Assembly: GCA_013368315.1 (NCBI GenBank)
Contig: JAACJM010000036.1
Location: forward strand, 434,001-498,000
Reading direction: 5' to 3'
Origin: Tetrapyrgos nigripes
Taxonomy: Eukaryota; Basidiomycota; Agaricomycetes; Agaricales; Campanellaceae
DNA: 64,000 nucleotides
Part shown: positions 10,945 to 20,860 of the stretch, in pieces
How positions within the stretch are numbered: position 1 is the first letter of the stretch
How the letters are laid out: each line of letters opens with the position of its first letter
The notes under the pieces: model-generated
What the model was told of the DNA's origin: nothing
The model's database searches: none
The model's input: the letters and a program-made list of their open reading frames with translations, nothing else
Position numbers and translations under genes: made by a program

Positions 10945-12117
10945 CGTTTAGGTTTAAGTGTGGGGTATGAAGGAGGGCAACGGTGAAGACGAGAAGGGTG
11001 ACCAAGATGTAGAAGAAGAACAGGTGAGGGGTAGTGAAAGAACATGAGTCGGTCGTTCTACTTTTAAGAAGTTGCCAGGTCGAACGATTCCCAAAAACTT
11101 GAAAAACCTTTTTGGCACATGCGCCACCGCGATTACCGCAAAGTCGAGTTTTCGGGCCGAGCCTTTTGGGGTTTGCATACTGTGATTAGTCCTCTACCTC
11201 TTTATCGGCATCCAGAATCAAGGGCGCTGTTAGATTTTCTCGTACATACCGTCCAGCGCCGAAAATGAGCTCATTTTGCAAAACGAATCATAATTTCGAG
11301 GGGAAATCAAAGAAAGTTGGATCAGACTCACCTGACGACGTCGACAGTGCTTCGAGACTGGTAAAATTTCGTACTCGACAATGTCTAACATAAAGATGAG
11401 AAGAAGTTAAACTTTGAAAGCCTCAAATCCAAGTAGAATATCTCTCGTTTAAGTAGATTCCGCCAAAGTCCCTCAGGTGTCTTTTCTGGCTCTCGGAGAC
11501 TTGATCCAACAGAGCTAAACAAGAGACTTTGGGAGTGACATTGTCATACTCGTCCCCTGGGGAAGACAAGAAACAGTGAAAGAGAGAGGCTTTTCCACGT
11601 TGCTGTGAGAGGCAGTACTTCCTCAGTAACCTGAACGCTACTAGTACTGACCAGTAGTACAAAAGAGGGCTTGTAACTCACCCAAATATCGTTGCTATCA
11701 AAGGGTCTTCATGACACGGTCTCGAAAGAGTTGAGACACGACCTTGATGTTGAACTTCGAACATGGACGTGCATGACCGTTGACGTCATCACTAGCGTGT
11801 ACTTACGACCATGTCCGAGCTGAAGTCAAGTTTATTACACCGCTCCGCAAAAGCTGTTTACAGCCCTGCGACCTCAACAGCTCGTCCACTATTCCATTCA
11901 GCCGTATCGCCAACACGTTCGTCTGATCATGCATATAGGAAGACTGTTGGCTAAGACCGGTTTATTTAAATTGGCCTCACGGGTAACGACACTCACGGAT
12001 CTTTCTTCTCTTCCTTTCCATTGTAAGCCAGCCTCTTTCCTCATCCTGGGCTCATAATCTGGCCTGGACTATCAATGGTACTTTACAGTGCATCGAATCT
12101 AGCTCTCTTAACACTCC
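10945..12117. promoter_or_regulatory. Divergent intergenic region, ERG6 copy A and HET gene promoters
   Basis: The part up to about 11360 is shared with the promoter of ERG6 copy B, including a conserved block near 11060-11120 (GTTCTACTTTTAA, GGTCGAACGATT, GCGCCACCGCGAT). The block's retention in both copies suggests control sites (inference). The rest, 11361-12117, leads to the HET gene; I see no other gene. Confidence 0.45.
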
Positions 12118-14313
12118 ATGCGTCTCCTAAACACGAACACCCTCAGGGTCCAGGAATTCTTTACCGAAATCCCGCGCTATGCCATTCTCTCTCATACCTG
12201 GGAGGATGAAGAGATCACCTTCCAGGACATCCAGAACCTCGCTACCCTTGCTGATACTTGCAACGGGCGGCAGGTCACCTTCAATGACATCCAAGCCTTC
12301 TTCCATCCTGCGCAACCCAAGAAGGGCTACACAAAGGTTGTCCAAGCCTGTTTCTGTGCCCGGAGTAGCGCTTTTGATTGGATCTGGATTGACTCGTGCT
12401 GCATCAACAAGGAAAGCAGCGCTGAGCTTTCAGAAGCCATCAATTCCATGTACCAGTACTATGAGGACGCTGTAGTTTGCTACGTCTACCTCTTTGATGT
12501 TTCCGCAAAGTATCATCCTAGAAACCCCGAGTCTAACTTCAAGAGAAGTAAATGGTTTACAAGAGGTTGGACATTGCAGGAACTACTGGCGCCCGAGTAC
12601 ATTGCATTCTTTGATAAAGATTGGACAAAGATTGGGACACGGTGGAGCTTGCGGGATGTCATCTCAGTCGTCACCACCATCACAATTGATGTCTTGGAGG
12701 GCCGTCCTATCGACAAATACAGTGTGGCTCAGAAGATGTCATGGGCGGCGCATCGACGAACGACGAGGCCAGAAGACGAAGCTTATTGCTTGATGGGAAT
12801 TTTTGGTGTCAGCATGCCACCGATATATGGGGAAGGTGGCGAAAAGGCATTCATGCGACTACAGCAGGAAATTATCCGGGTTTCAGATGATCGGAGTATT
12901 TTCGCTTGGATTTCTGATTTTTATGGAGAATGGGGAGAACGGGGACTACTAGCCAGATCTCCGTTGGAGTTCAGATATTCTGGTCAAGTCCAGGCATCTA
13001 ATACAGATGCCATTATCGGCAACAGTCCATCATCGTATTCATTTAATAACAATGGTCTTCATATCCATCTTCCTCTTGAAACACACGATTCCCACTCCGA
13101 TGTCTTCCTTGCATCTCTACTCTGTCAAACAAATGACGGCAGTTCTGTGTCTGTATATCTCCGGAGGACAACTGGTGGTTATTACATCCGACATCATCCA
13201 TTCAAAGCAGTCTTGCGACCTGCATCCCCCCCTCTTGATGATGTGCGTGAGCTCACTGTCAGAGAGAGACCAATTCTTAGGAAGAGCAGAGCCAGCGTTC
13301 ACGTTACCGATAAGGAGGTGTCTCAGCATCTTGTCATACTTCTCCCCTCTGCACGGCACTTTGTTTGCTCTCAACCGCCACTGGACTCGGAGGCCTCAAT
13401 CTCCACCGGATCCTTGGTTGAAGTTGAAACCTCTCATTTGCAAAGAACCAATTTTACCTTCGAATATCCATCCAAAAGTGAGGCATTTACACTCAGTGCG
13501 GTTGAGCGTGTCCAACGCAGGTGGCCATTTCATACTAGGCTCTCATATTTCTTGAGCATTGGGGACGAAGAGGTTGATACTATTGTGGACGACTACAATG
13601 ATGGTTTTGATACTATTAAGGACTATCATCTGCGTGCGGATTATATGCTAGGACCATTGCCAAACACTGGTTGCTTTGTCTCAGCTTGTCTCGAGATGAG
13701 AGGGGATGAAAAGAAGGTTGTTGAGGTTGATTATTTCTCTCCAGAAGATTCCCGAAGCGAGGGCGTCACTACGACAGTGCGTCCTGATCTGGGCTTCTGG
13801 GTCCCATCTACGTTCGGATCATATGAGCTTGAAGGCAGGAGGAGGTATATGCCACATTCACAGGTGGTAGAGTACAACACCGATAACACAACACTTGTTG
13901 AAGTACCTGATTCAGATTTTCTCGTATTGGAGTACACCGCGCCGCAACATTTCTTGAGGAATGAATTGGAAGCGGAGCAAAGGGACAAAAGGAAAGGGGA
14001 GGAGGGGCCAACCACTTTTTACGTTGCTGTTGGATGTCACCAATCGGTGGCATGGACGCACATTACTTTCGAAGGCGAAAGTACTGACGATGTCCGGGCC
14101 AACCTTGACTCCATTAAAGATCTTCTGTATGATCAGACCTCTGCAACAGACGCCAGTTCGCACATAAAGCTGAAAGTCTGGATCGGACCTGCGACACAGC
14201 TCGATTCGGTGTTTCATAAGCTTCGTTTCGAGTGGGTCGTGGACGAGGACGAGGAGGACGAGGCAGTGGATGCGAAGAGAAGGGGAAAGACGAGCTGGAG
14301 AGTATGGCGATAG
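12118..14313 (+). CDS. HET-domain protein (heterokaryon-incompatibility-like)
   Basis: A 731-residue protein in a single exon starting at ATG 12118. The HET domain covers about residues 20-170, with its three hallmark blocks: YAILSHTWEDEEITF, WIWIDSCCINKESSAELSEA and WFTRGWTLQELLAP. The block AYCLMGIFGVSMPPIYGEGGEKAFMRLQQEI follows near 225-255, which is the usual continuation in Agaricomycete HET proteins. HET proteins in ascomycetes trigger cell death after fusion of unlike hyphae; most basidiomycete members have no tested role, so allorecognition or immunity is inference. The C-terminal half (residues 300-731) has no domain I recognise and ends in an acidic stretch, DEDEEDEAVD. The gene lies between the two ERG6 copies on the opposite strand. 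Confidence 0.9.
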   Translation: MRLLNTNTLRVQEFFTEIPRYAILSHTWEDEEITFQDIQNLATLADTCNGRQVTFNDIQAFFHPAQPKKGYTKVVQACFCARSSAFDWIWIDSCCINKESSAELSEAINSMYQYYEDAVVCYVYLFDVSAKYHPRNPESNFKRSKWFTRGWTLQELLAPEYIAFFDKDWTKIGTRWSLRDVISVVTTITIDVLEGRPIDKYSVAQKMSWAAHRRTTRPEDEAYCLMGIFGVSMPPIYGEGGEKAFMRLQQEIIRVSDDRSIFAWISDFYGEWGERGLLARSPLEFRYSGQVQASNTDAIIGNSPSSYSFNNNGLHIHLPLETHDSHSDVFLASLLCQTNDGSSVSVYLRRTTGGYYIRHHPFKAVLRPASPPLDDVRELTVRERPILRKSRASVHVTDKEVSQHLVILLPSARHFVCSQPPLDSEASISTGSLVEVETSHLQRTNFTFEYPSKSEAFTLSAVERVQRRWPFHTRLSYFLSIGDEEVDTIVDDYNDGFDTIKDYHLRADYMLGPLPNTGCFVSACLEMRGDEKKVVEVDYFSPEDSRSEGVTTTVRPDLGFWVPSTFGSYELEGRRRYMPHSQVVEYNTDNTTLVEVPDSDFLVLEYTAPQHFLRNELEAEQRDKRKGEEGPTTFYVAVGCHQSVAWTHITFEGESTDDVRANLDSIKDLLYDQTSATDASSHIKLKVWIGPATQLDSVFHKLRFEWVVDEDEEDEAVDAKRRGKTSWRVWR

Positions 14314-14470
14314 ATTGAAAACAAAAAAAGATTCATTTGCTGAAAACTCGGTCCATGTCAGTCAAAATATGTACCAAACAGTACTAAGACGGTAGTAGCA
14401 TTACTGCAGACGTTTCAGACATGTACATCGGGCGAGAACGAAGAATGACCCTCTGGAAATCACCAATTAT

Positions 14471-14794
14471 TTAGTCGATTTGGAAGTCGGACATGTAGTG
14501 CTGCGCAACCCACCAACGCGAGCCCGCCAACCTTCCATCATTGCACCGGGATTGAGGTGGTTCCAACTGAGTCCTGTTGTTCTTCTCTTCTCTCAACACT
14601 GAACAGCTTCGCTCCACAACCCCATCCAAAATCCTCATGACTTCCTCATACGTCTTGTTGGGCCTACCGCTTGGAGGGTGAGGTGTGAGTAAAGGTTGTA
14701 CATTTAAGGATTGTACATTTAAGGATGGGTTGTCTTCAGGAGAACGGCTGGTGCTTGATGATAAAGACGAAAAGGATGGTGCGAGGACGAACAA
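14471..14794 (-). CDS. Possible small hypothetical protein or last exon
   Basis: An open frame of about 107 codons ending HYMSDFQID. The frame opens with TTG, not ATG, so it would need an upstream exon or the internal ATG of MRILDGVVE. It contains a short duplication, SLNVQSLNVQ, caused by a 15-bp tandem repeat of TTGTACATTTAAGGA at about 14694-14723. I do not recognise a family. It ends close to copy B of the duplicated segment and may be chance coding. Confidence 0.25.
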   Translation of the reverse strand: MFVLAPSFSSLSSSTSRSPEDNPSLNVQSLNVQPLLTPHPPSGRPNKTYEEVMRILDGVVERSCSVLREEKNNRTQLEPPQSRCNDGRLAGSRWWVAQHYMSDFQID

Positions 14795-14830
14795 ACGAGA
14801 AAGGGAAATTCGCGTCGACGCGACTAAAGC

Positions 14831-16735
14831 TTTCCGAAAGCTGAAGCAGCAACCAATCCTAGTACTACGCCTTCCGTTTCGAACCTCTTTCAGAGTTTCA
14901 CTCTTTCATCCTGAAACGAGCGTAATATTTCGTAATATTTCCGAAATTACAGTACGAGGTGAAGCAAATGTCTATGCAGGGTATAATGTATCAATGAGTC
15001 CTAAAATCCAAATGCCTTCAGTTTGAGGGCTTTTTGCTCACGACGAGGTACATGGGCGTGAACAGCTGTCAACAACGTATCAGCTCCAGTCGCAAGAGAA
15101 ACACAGTGCAAACATACCTTGGTCTGACCACCCTTGATCAACGAAGTCTGGGCAACCTTGAGAGCTTCAGCAACGTCCATAGTACCCTTTGGCAAGAAGC
15201 CAATCAACTCCATAATCCACATCACACCGTGCATGATGAATATACCCATCCAAGTCGTCCTCCAGACCATGAAGTAATCCCATAGTGTCTGGGCCTTGGA
15301 AAGGTCACCCTCGAGAGGGTAATACCATTTTACCTCATCAGGTCGTTCAGCGAGGTCTTCTTCGTGCAAAATATCGAACCCGACGTTCTTGAGAGCGTCT
15401 CTGGCGAGACGGAGAGAACGCATCTCGGGGATACCGTTGCCCAGCTCAATTTCGTGAGCGAGGGCTTTGTGGTTAGGGATGGAAGGGTCCCATGCGTCGG
15501 TCATGCACCATTCGTAGACACCGAACTAGAAGTAAATTTAGACCATGACACGACGAAAAACGCAAGAAAGGACACGTACGATACCTCCAGGCTTGAGAAC
15601 CTTGAAAATCTCACCATAGACACCTTCCCATGTAGGAGCGTGTACGGTAGCCTCAATGGCGTAGACTGTTACATACAACAATCAGCTTCTGCAAACCTCA
15701 TATTTAAATTTAAAAAAAAAAAAGAACTTGCCAGCATCAAACGAATTCTCCCCAAACTGCTCCGAAAGCTTCATGAAATCACCCTTGGCAAACGTAACCT
15801 GTCCCTCCAGCCCCATTTTCTTCGTATACTTCCTCGCTCTTCCAATCTGGAAATCATTGTTGTTCAACCCAACGATGTTGCAGTCGGCGAATTGAGCAAT
15901 TTCCCGAGCGGGACCGCCAACTCCGCAACCGACGTCGAGGACTCTCATCCCGGGTTTGATAGACATGTTGTGAGCGAGGTAGTGTTCGTGACGGGCGAGG
16001 GAGGCGGAGAAGGATTCGCCTTTGTAGAAGCGAGAGAAGTGGAAGGATTGAGCCCAGCCCCATTCGTAGAGGTCGGTTGCACCGTCGTAGTAGCCTGAAG
16101 AGAAAAAAAGATATTGTGAGTGTTGGTGGGAGGTGAGAGAATGGAAGAGGAAAATAGACGAACCATTGACAACGTCAGTATAGCTGTCAAGCCTGTTCTC
16201 GTTGTGTTCGGTGGCTTCTTTGGCTGTGTCCTTTTGCCAGAACTTGGAATAGTTCTGGATACGCGAGTCTTCACGACCGTCGGCGTGTTTACCGTTCTCA
16301 ATGGCCATTTTTAATGTGATTAGAGGGAGAGCCTAGGTTTAAGTATGGGGTATGAAGGAGAGCGACGGTGAAGACGAGAAGAAGATGAAGAAGAAGGGCA
16401 GGTGAGGGGAGGGAAGAGAGGGTAAGAAAAGAACCACGGTCGGTTGTTCTACTTTTAAAAAGTTGCCCGGTCGAACGATTTCAGAAATTTCGAAAAACTT
16501 TTTTGACACGCGCCACCGCGATCACGTGGAAAATATATGCGCAAGTTTTCGGTTTGCAGGAATCAGTACTCTACCTCTCTGTCGGTATTCGGAATCAAGG
16601 GCGCAGTTGGATGGTTATAAAGATTGGTCAGTAGAAGTCGTCTAAATGAGCTCTTTTCGGAAAACGAATAATTGTGAGGGAAATTTAATTAGATGAGACT
16701 CACCTGACCAGGCCGTCGACGACGAGACTTTGATT
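14831..16735. repeat. Segmental duplication, copy B (contains ERG6 copy B)
   Basis: Matches 8951-11360. The left end (14831-14967) is a copy of the sequence just upstream of the MPP beta start, now without the MPP gene, which implies that copy B is the transposed copy and copy A holds the ancestral position (inference). A 10-bp tandem CGTAATATTT occurs twice at about 14921-14940 and is not seen in copy A. Confidence 0.8.
15018..16308 (-). CDS. ERG6: Sterol 24-C-methyltransferase, copy B
   Basis: Same enzyme as copy A. Exons on the minus strand: 16308-16164, 16094-15732, 15665-15580, 15525-15118 and 15065-15018, total 349 residues. Exons 2-5 have exactly the same lengths as in copy A (363, 86, 408, 48 nt); only the N-terminus is 4 residues shorter. 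SAM motif I reads [15 protein letters not shown], matching the consensus known to me. The intron after FDA starts with GC (G|GCAAGT) and ends ACAG, a standard GC-AG intron with an otherwise perfect donor, and holds a run of A/T near 15709-15722. All motifs are intact, so this copy is the better candidate for the main sterol enzyme (inference). Confidence 0.94.
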
Positions 16736-17270
16736 CGAACCACGAGCATGAGCTTTGCACTTACCACTGCAGACTCTGCGAAAACGACCTACCTCTGAAA
16801 GTACCGCACCTATGACCAATGGTACCACTGGATGACGTCTATATATGATCAAGGACTTTAAATTGATTCGAGACAAAGCGTCTTGGTAGCAACCACTCGA
16901 ACTAGAAGCCTTTCTCTCGGTAAGCATCTTATTGTCATATTCCGAGTCACCCTGATTCTAATTCTTCCCAACTCACCTCACCATTCGAATTCGTAGCCAC
17001 TAGTCACCGCTTCGCCTATTGCCTATTATAATAGGCTTATTGTCTTTTTCCTCACCACTCATCACCGTCACCACTCAAACACGCCCGGTGTCACTCATCA
17101 ATGATCACTATGACAATGAGCTGGCATTTGACAATCGGGGCTTTGACTCTTGCAGATACTTATTGTGCCATTGTACAATGTTATAGTAGATGTAAGTATC
17201 CTACCCTATAAGTACTTTGCTGTGTGCTTTGCATGTAGCTTACTTCCGCTATCCCCAGGTCATCCCCGAT
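16309..17270. other. Intergenic region upstream of ERG6 copy B and of the orphan gene
   Basis: 16309-16735 is the ERG6 copy B promoter, shared with copy A. The remaining part shows no convincing gene. Short open pieces at 17101-17260 could be untranslated exons of the next gene, since AG sites precede ATG 17271. Confidence 0.35.
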
Positions 17271-18298
17271 ATGTCGCTCGCAAACATCCCCTTTCTACTG
17301 GGGTTCTACACCGTAGTTCTTGTTAACACGCTTCAGGTGCGTATATACTTTGCACGCTACTTACTTCCTTGTCCTGACTTCCTTGCTTGCTTTTCTTTCC
17401 TCGCTTTGATATGATACAGAGCTACATCACACCTTTCAGACGTACGCGTCCAAACGACTCAAAACTCTCGCCATCTACACCGTCGCGCAAAGCAGCCCAT
17501 ACCACTCTCAAACACCGTACTAGGAAACCCCTTCCTACAAAACCTACGTTTAGGCTCACCAGACGCGTTACTACACGTAGTAGTGCTGCTACCACTAGTA
17601 CTGGTGCCTTTACTACCCCTAGACGAAAAATGGCGTCGGCGTCGTTGTCCATGTCCATGTCAGAGGCACACCCACTATACCGTAACGAAGACAAAGACAA
17701 AGACGCAGAGGCAGAGCCAAACTCGTCCTCTTACTCAGCCTCAGATTCCGACTCTGACTCTGACTCACTATACTCAGCCTCTTCCTCATCATCGTCATCC
17801 TCCTCTTCCTCCTTATCATCGTCGCTGTCATCCCTGTCATCCCGAACGTCGGTAGAAACTTTCCACAACCACCACCACAACGCCAAGGCTTTCTCTGCAC
17901 ACGAGGATGACGACTCCAACACCGTCGTCGACGTAGACGTTGACGGCCAATGTCATCTTTATCACCGTCATAATCAATATGGTCAATGTCTCCACGACGA
18001 CGACGACGACGACGAGCATCACCACCGCCTTACCCAGCACCATCATCATTATTCAGTATATCGATACCAGTCATACCAACCGGTTGATTCTTCTTCCTTT
18101 TCCGCTACCACCGCTACTTCGAGAAATTCGAGGCATTCGAGTACTAGTTATAGCTACAGGACCAGGACTACTAGAGCTATACCCGTTCTTGCTAGGCCAT
18201 CACACCAGCCGTCAGTACGGGTAGACTCACGCTCGTCACCTTCAAGATCCTCGTCCTCGTCGTTGGAGAAGATGAGGGCTATGAGTGTCGGGTGGTAA
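17271..18298 (+). CDS. Low-complexity orphan protein with N-terminal hydrophobic segment
   Basis: Model of two exons, 17271-17336 and 17420-18298, joined in phase (NTLQ then SYITPF), 314 residues. Residues 6-20 are hydrophobic (IPFLLGFYTVVLVNT) and could be a signal anchor. The rest is biased: a basic, Thr/Arg-rich part (about 25-95), an acidic Ser part with DSDSDSDS, a long poly-Ser stretch, an Asp run next to His runs (DDDDDDEHHH), and a Ser/Arg tail. Long runs of repeated codons make it hard to tell a true gene from biased DNA, but the frame stays open for 293 codons across all these tracts. No family recognised. Confidence 0.45.
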
Positions 18299-19119
18299 AT
18301 TTGGGATACCATTGTTCCTCTCCCTCAGATGGATTCGGATTTGGGATATGAACCAGAGTGCACTAGTTCGATGCTATAAGCACTCGTAGACTCTGTCTAT
18401 GCTAGCACGTATTGCCCAGGCAGTGCCTATGCTAAGACGCTAGGACCGAAGATGAGCGAAGCATAACCAAGGCATAGGGAATGGTGATACAGGGCTGAAG
18501 ATCATAAGAACCAGAGCCTGAGGAGGACGACAAAGACAGCCGGAACGAGGAGGAGGAAGCTTATTCGGAAGCTTAAGAAGAGTATTCGATACTGGCAGTT
18601 ACTTCGGGTCTTCAGTACTTCAGCAGTGGGCCTACACTTTGTTGATGGCGTTTGGCTATCATGATGCCTCGATAATTCCACAACACCAGGACCATGATGT
18701 CGGCAGGGAGGATATGGAGGATATACTTATTACAGTCTAGAGTGTCGGACGGTGAATCCTATGTTTATATGATAAGTACTAATCAGAGCTTGAACATGTA
18801 TGTAACTACAAGTTGACTACAAGAAGGTCAAGAATACCATGCCTATGAGAATAGAACTTCCTTCTTGACTCGCGAGGGTCTTGTGTAGTAGGCGCGTCTT
18901 TGCCGGTTACTTATGCTCGAAACTTGGCTACATTCTTCTGCTACAACTTGAGGACAACATTATGTATCTACAACCTAAGTATTCTGGAAATACACCACTT
19001 AGTCTGTCGACTCCGGGTCGAAGCAGTACACCGTTCAGAAACCTCCCTTGCTTCATCCCTAGTATCGGATTTCTCCCAATCCCTCGACGCGACAGGACGC
19101 GGCTTAGGCATGCTTCGGT
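18299..19119. other. Intergenic region
   Basis: No convincing gene. Short frames near 18881-19142 are on the strand opposite to the end of the following pseudogene and look like chance. Confidence 0.35.
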
Positions 19120-20172
19120 TCGTAATCAACCATGAACCCTAGAACTTCTCCAGGTTCTGGAACCGACAACCTCCACCTTTTATCGTCCACGTAAGTATTC
19201 GGATTCATTTCTTGCCAGGTTTTGGGTATAAAATTTCAGCTTGGAAGATGCCTTTGTCCATTCGTCTTCACTCCACTCTAATTGAATTATCACAAACGTC
19301 AGCATCCAAAATGAAGACACCAGATTTTGAGAGGAAAAAACGCAACTTAATGCAGGTCCGACTTGAATGAAATCCCTGTTCTGGATTTTGGCTTTTACCG
19401 TTTGCACTGCGTCCTTGCGGTGTCAGGTTGGGGGTTAAACGTGTAAGTAGCTTACTAGTCTGGATAGTAGACTCTGCATACCTGATAGCTTATTGGCCTA
19501 TCAATCAGCACCGAGCTGTGTATATTGTTCCGATGGTCTAAAACATCGGACCAATTTGTCGGGGAATGTTTGGCTGGCCTGTGTCCGCAAGACAACAACA
19601 CCTTTCCATACAAAAAGTTCTCCAGGAATGCCCGGTTCTTGAACACCCCAACCTAGTCGTTATCCGTTACAAGCTGTTCCCAATTTGACGGATCGACATC
19701 CGCCCAGATCCATTCATTTTCTTTGCTTTTGATACGCAGTCTGAGCACGATACGTTCGGGTGTCGGGTCAATGAGGAAATTCCCAAAAACTCGTGCGGCG
19801 GCGGCAATGGCTTCCTGTGGAAACAACCAAGATACATCAGTATGCGAAAGACGATGATGCGGAAGGACGTTTGCTACACACAGAATATGTCTTTGGCAAG
19901 GGCACTACAGCATACCTATACTGCGTGGCTGTATCATTGAGCGGCAGTGCCAAGGTAAGCCTTCCGGGTCTGGTGTTCTCTGTAGTACCAGTTGCTGGTG
20001 CAGAAGCGCTAGTCGCAGGAACTCGTGCGGGATCTTCGTGACCTGAGACGTTCACGGTGGTGTCGGCCGGAGGAGGGTCGGTTTGAGGTATTTGTAGGGA
20101 AGCAGAGTCGTCTGCGATGGGCATGGTGGTCAGGAAATTTAATGAGAGTGTAATCACGAACCAGGTGTTCAT
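19120..20172 (-). pseudogene. Broken copy of a secreted hypothetical protein gene
   Basis: Paralogue of 22912-23906. It starts at ATG 20172 with a signal-peptide-like MNTWFVITLSLNFLTTMPIA, then a Pro/Thr-rich stretch, and LTLALPLNDTATQYRYAVVPLPKTYS before an intron at 19816-19848. Exon 2 (from 19814) reads EAIAAAARVFGNFLIDPTPE and onwards, but meets TAG right after VTDND where the sister has Gln (NDQVG). Downstream, an 8-nt deletion relative to the sister, between KFYTQN and the WQEMNP block, shifts frame. Two independent lesions make loss of function likely. Protein family unknown. Confidence 0.65.
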
Positions 20173-20860
20173 CAACTTGAACGGTTTAGGCGCTAGAAGG
20201 CACGTCAGAACCTTAAATTTATCGACTTCTAGTCATTCATTAGGCACTGCTTCCACAAGTGCCAGTCATACATTGGGTATGGTAATTCAGGATTTCGACT
20301 TTCAGAGGAAGTGTAGAGTGTCTGAGTAAAGAGTATTAGTTTTGTTCGTCATCAATTCTGTCACGATTTCACCTTCGGGGACAAGGCGGAATTTCGTTGG
20401 GCAGTAAACTGCAGTAAGTATGTACATGACAGCAAGCTTAAGCAGTACGATCATCAAGTTCGGGCCAGGTGTAAGGCTGTAATCCTTACACGGAAGAGTC
20501 TCACGACGAAAGAACAGGGATGGGTCTGCTATTCGTGGAGAACTAAGGGAAACTCTCTACAGCGTACTCTAGGGTTATATACTGCGGCTGTAGAGCCTCC
20601 GGGAAATAGCGACTGTCCGGAAACGACCAAATCCGTTACTAGTACTTATGCTGACCATGATTCTTATCGACGTCAATATTGCATCGATATCGACATGATG
20701 TTAGCCAGACCAAGTACTACTTACATGTATACACTACTGCATAGTATACAACGCTACGATGGTAGATTATGTATGATACACCTGTTTTTTTTTTTTTGAG
20801 CGCTGCGTGCAGTCAATTACACTAAGAGCCCCAGACAAAAAAAAACCTCACATCCGAGTC
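20173..20860. other. Intergenic region with poly-T tract
   Basis: Holds the promoter side of the pseudogene and the 3' side of the F-box gene. A T-run of about 14 lies near 20785-20798 and an A-run near 20836-20845. No gene seen. Confidence 0.35.

Larger units (their letters stand above)
8951..11360. repeat. Segmental duplication, copy A (contains ERG6 copy A)
   Basis: This stretch matches 14831-16735 in order and orientation. It includes part of the MPP beta 5' flank (8951-9067), the whole ERG6 gene, and about 400 bp of ERG6 promoter. It is longer than copy B mainly because of the inserted element at 9068-9618. Matching was done by eye. Confidence 0.8.

Noticed and set aside
15364..16098. 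244-codon plus-strand frame opposite ERG6 copy B
   Set aside because: Antisense shadow of exons and introns of ERG6; no motif of its own and broken in copy A.
315..16308. Biosynthetic cluster including alcohol oxidase and ERG6
   Set aside because: No core synthase, transporter or regulator; the genes are housekeeping or unrelated and on mixed strands.
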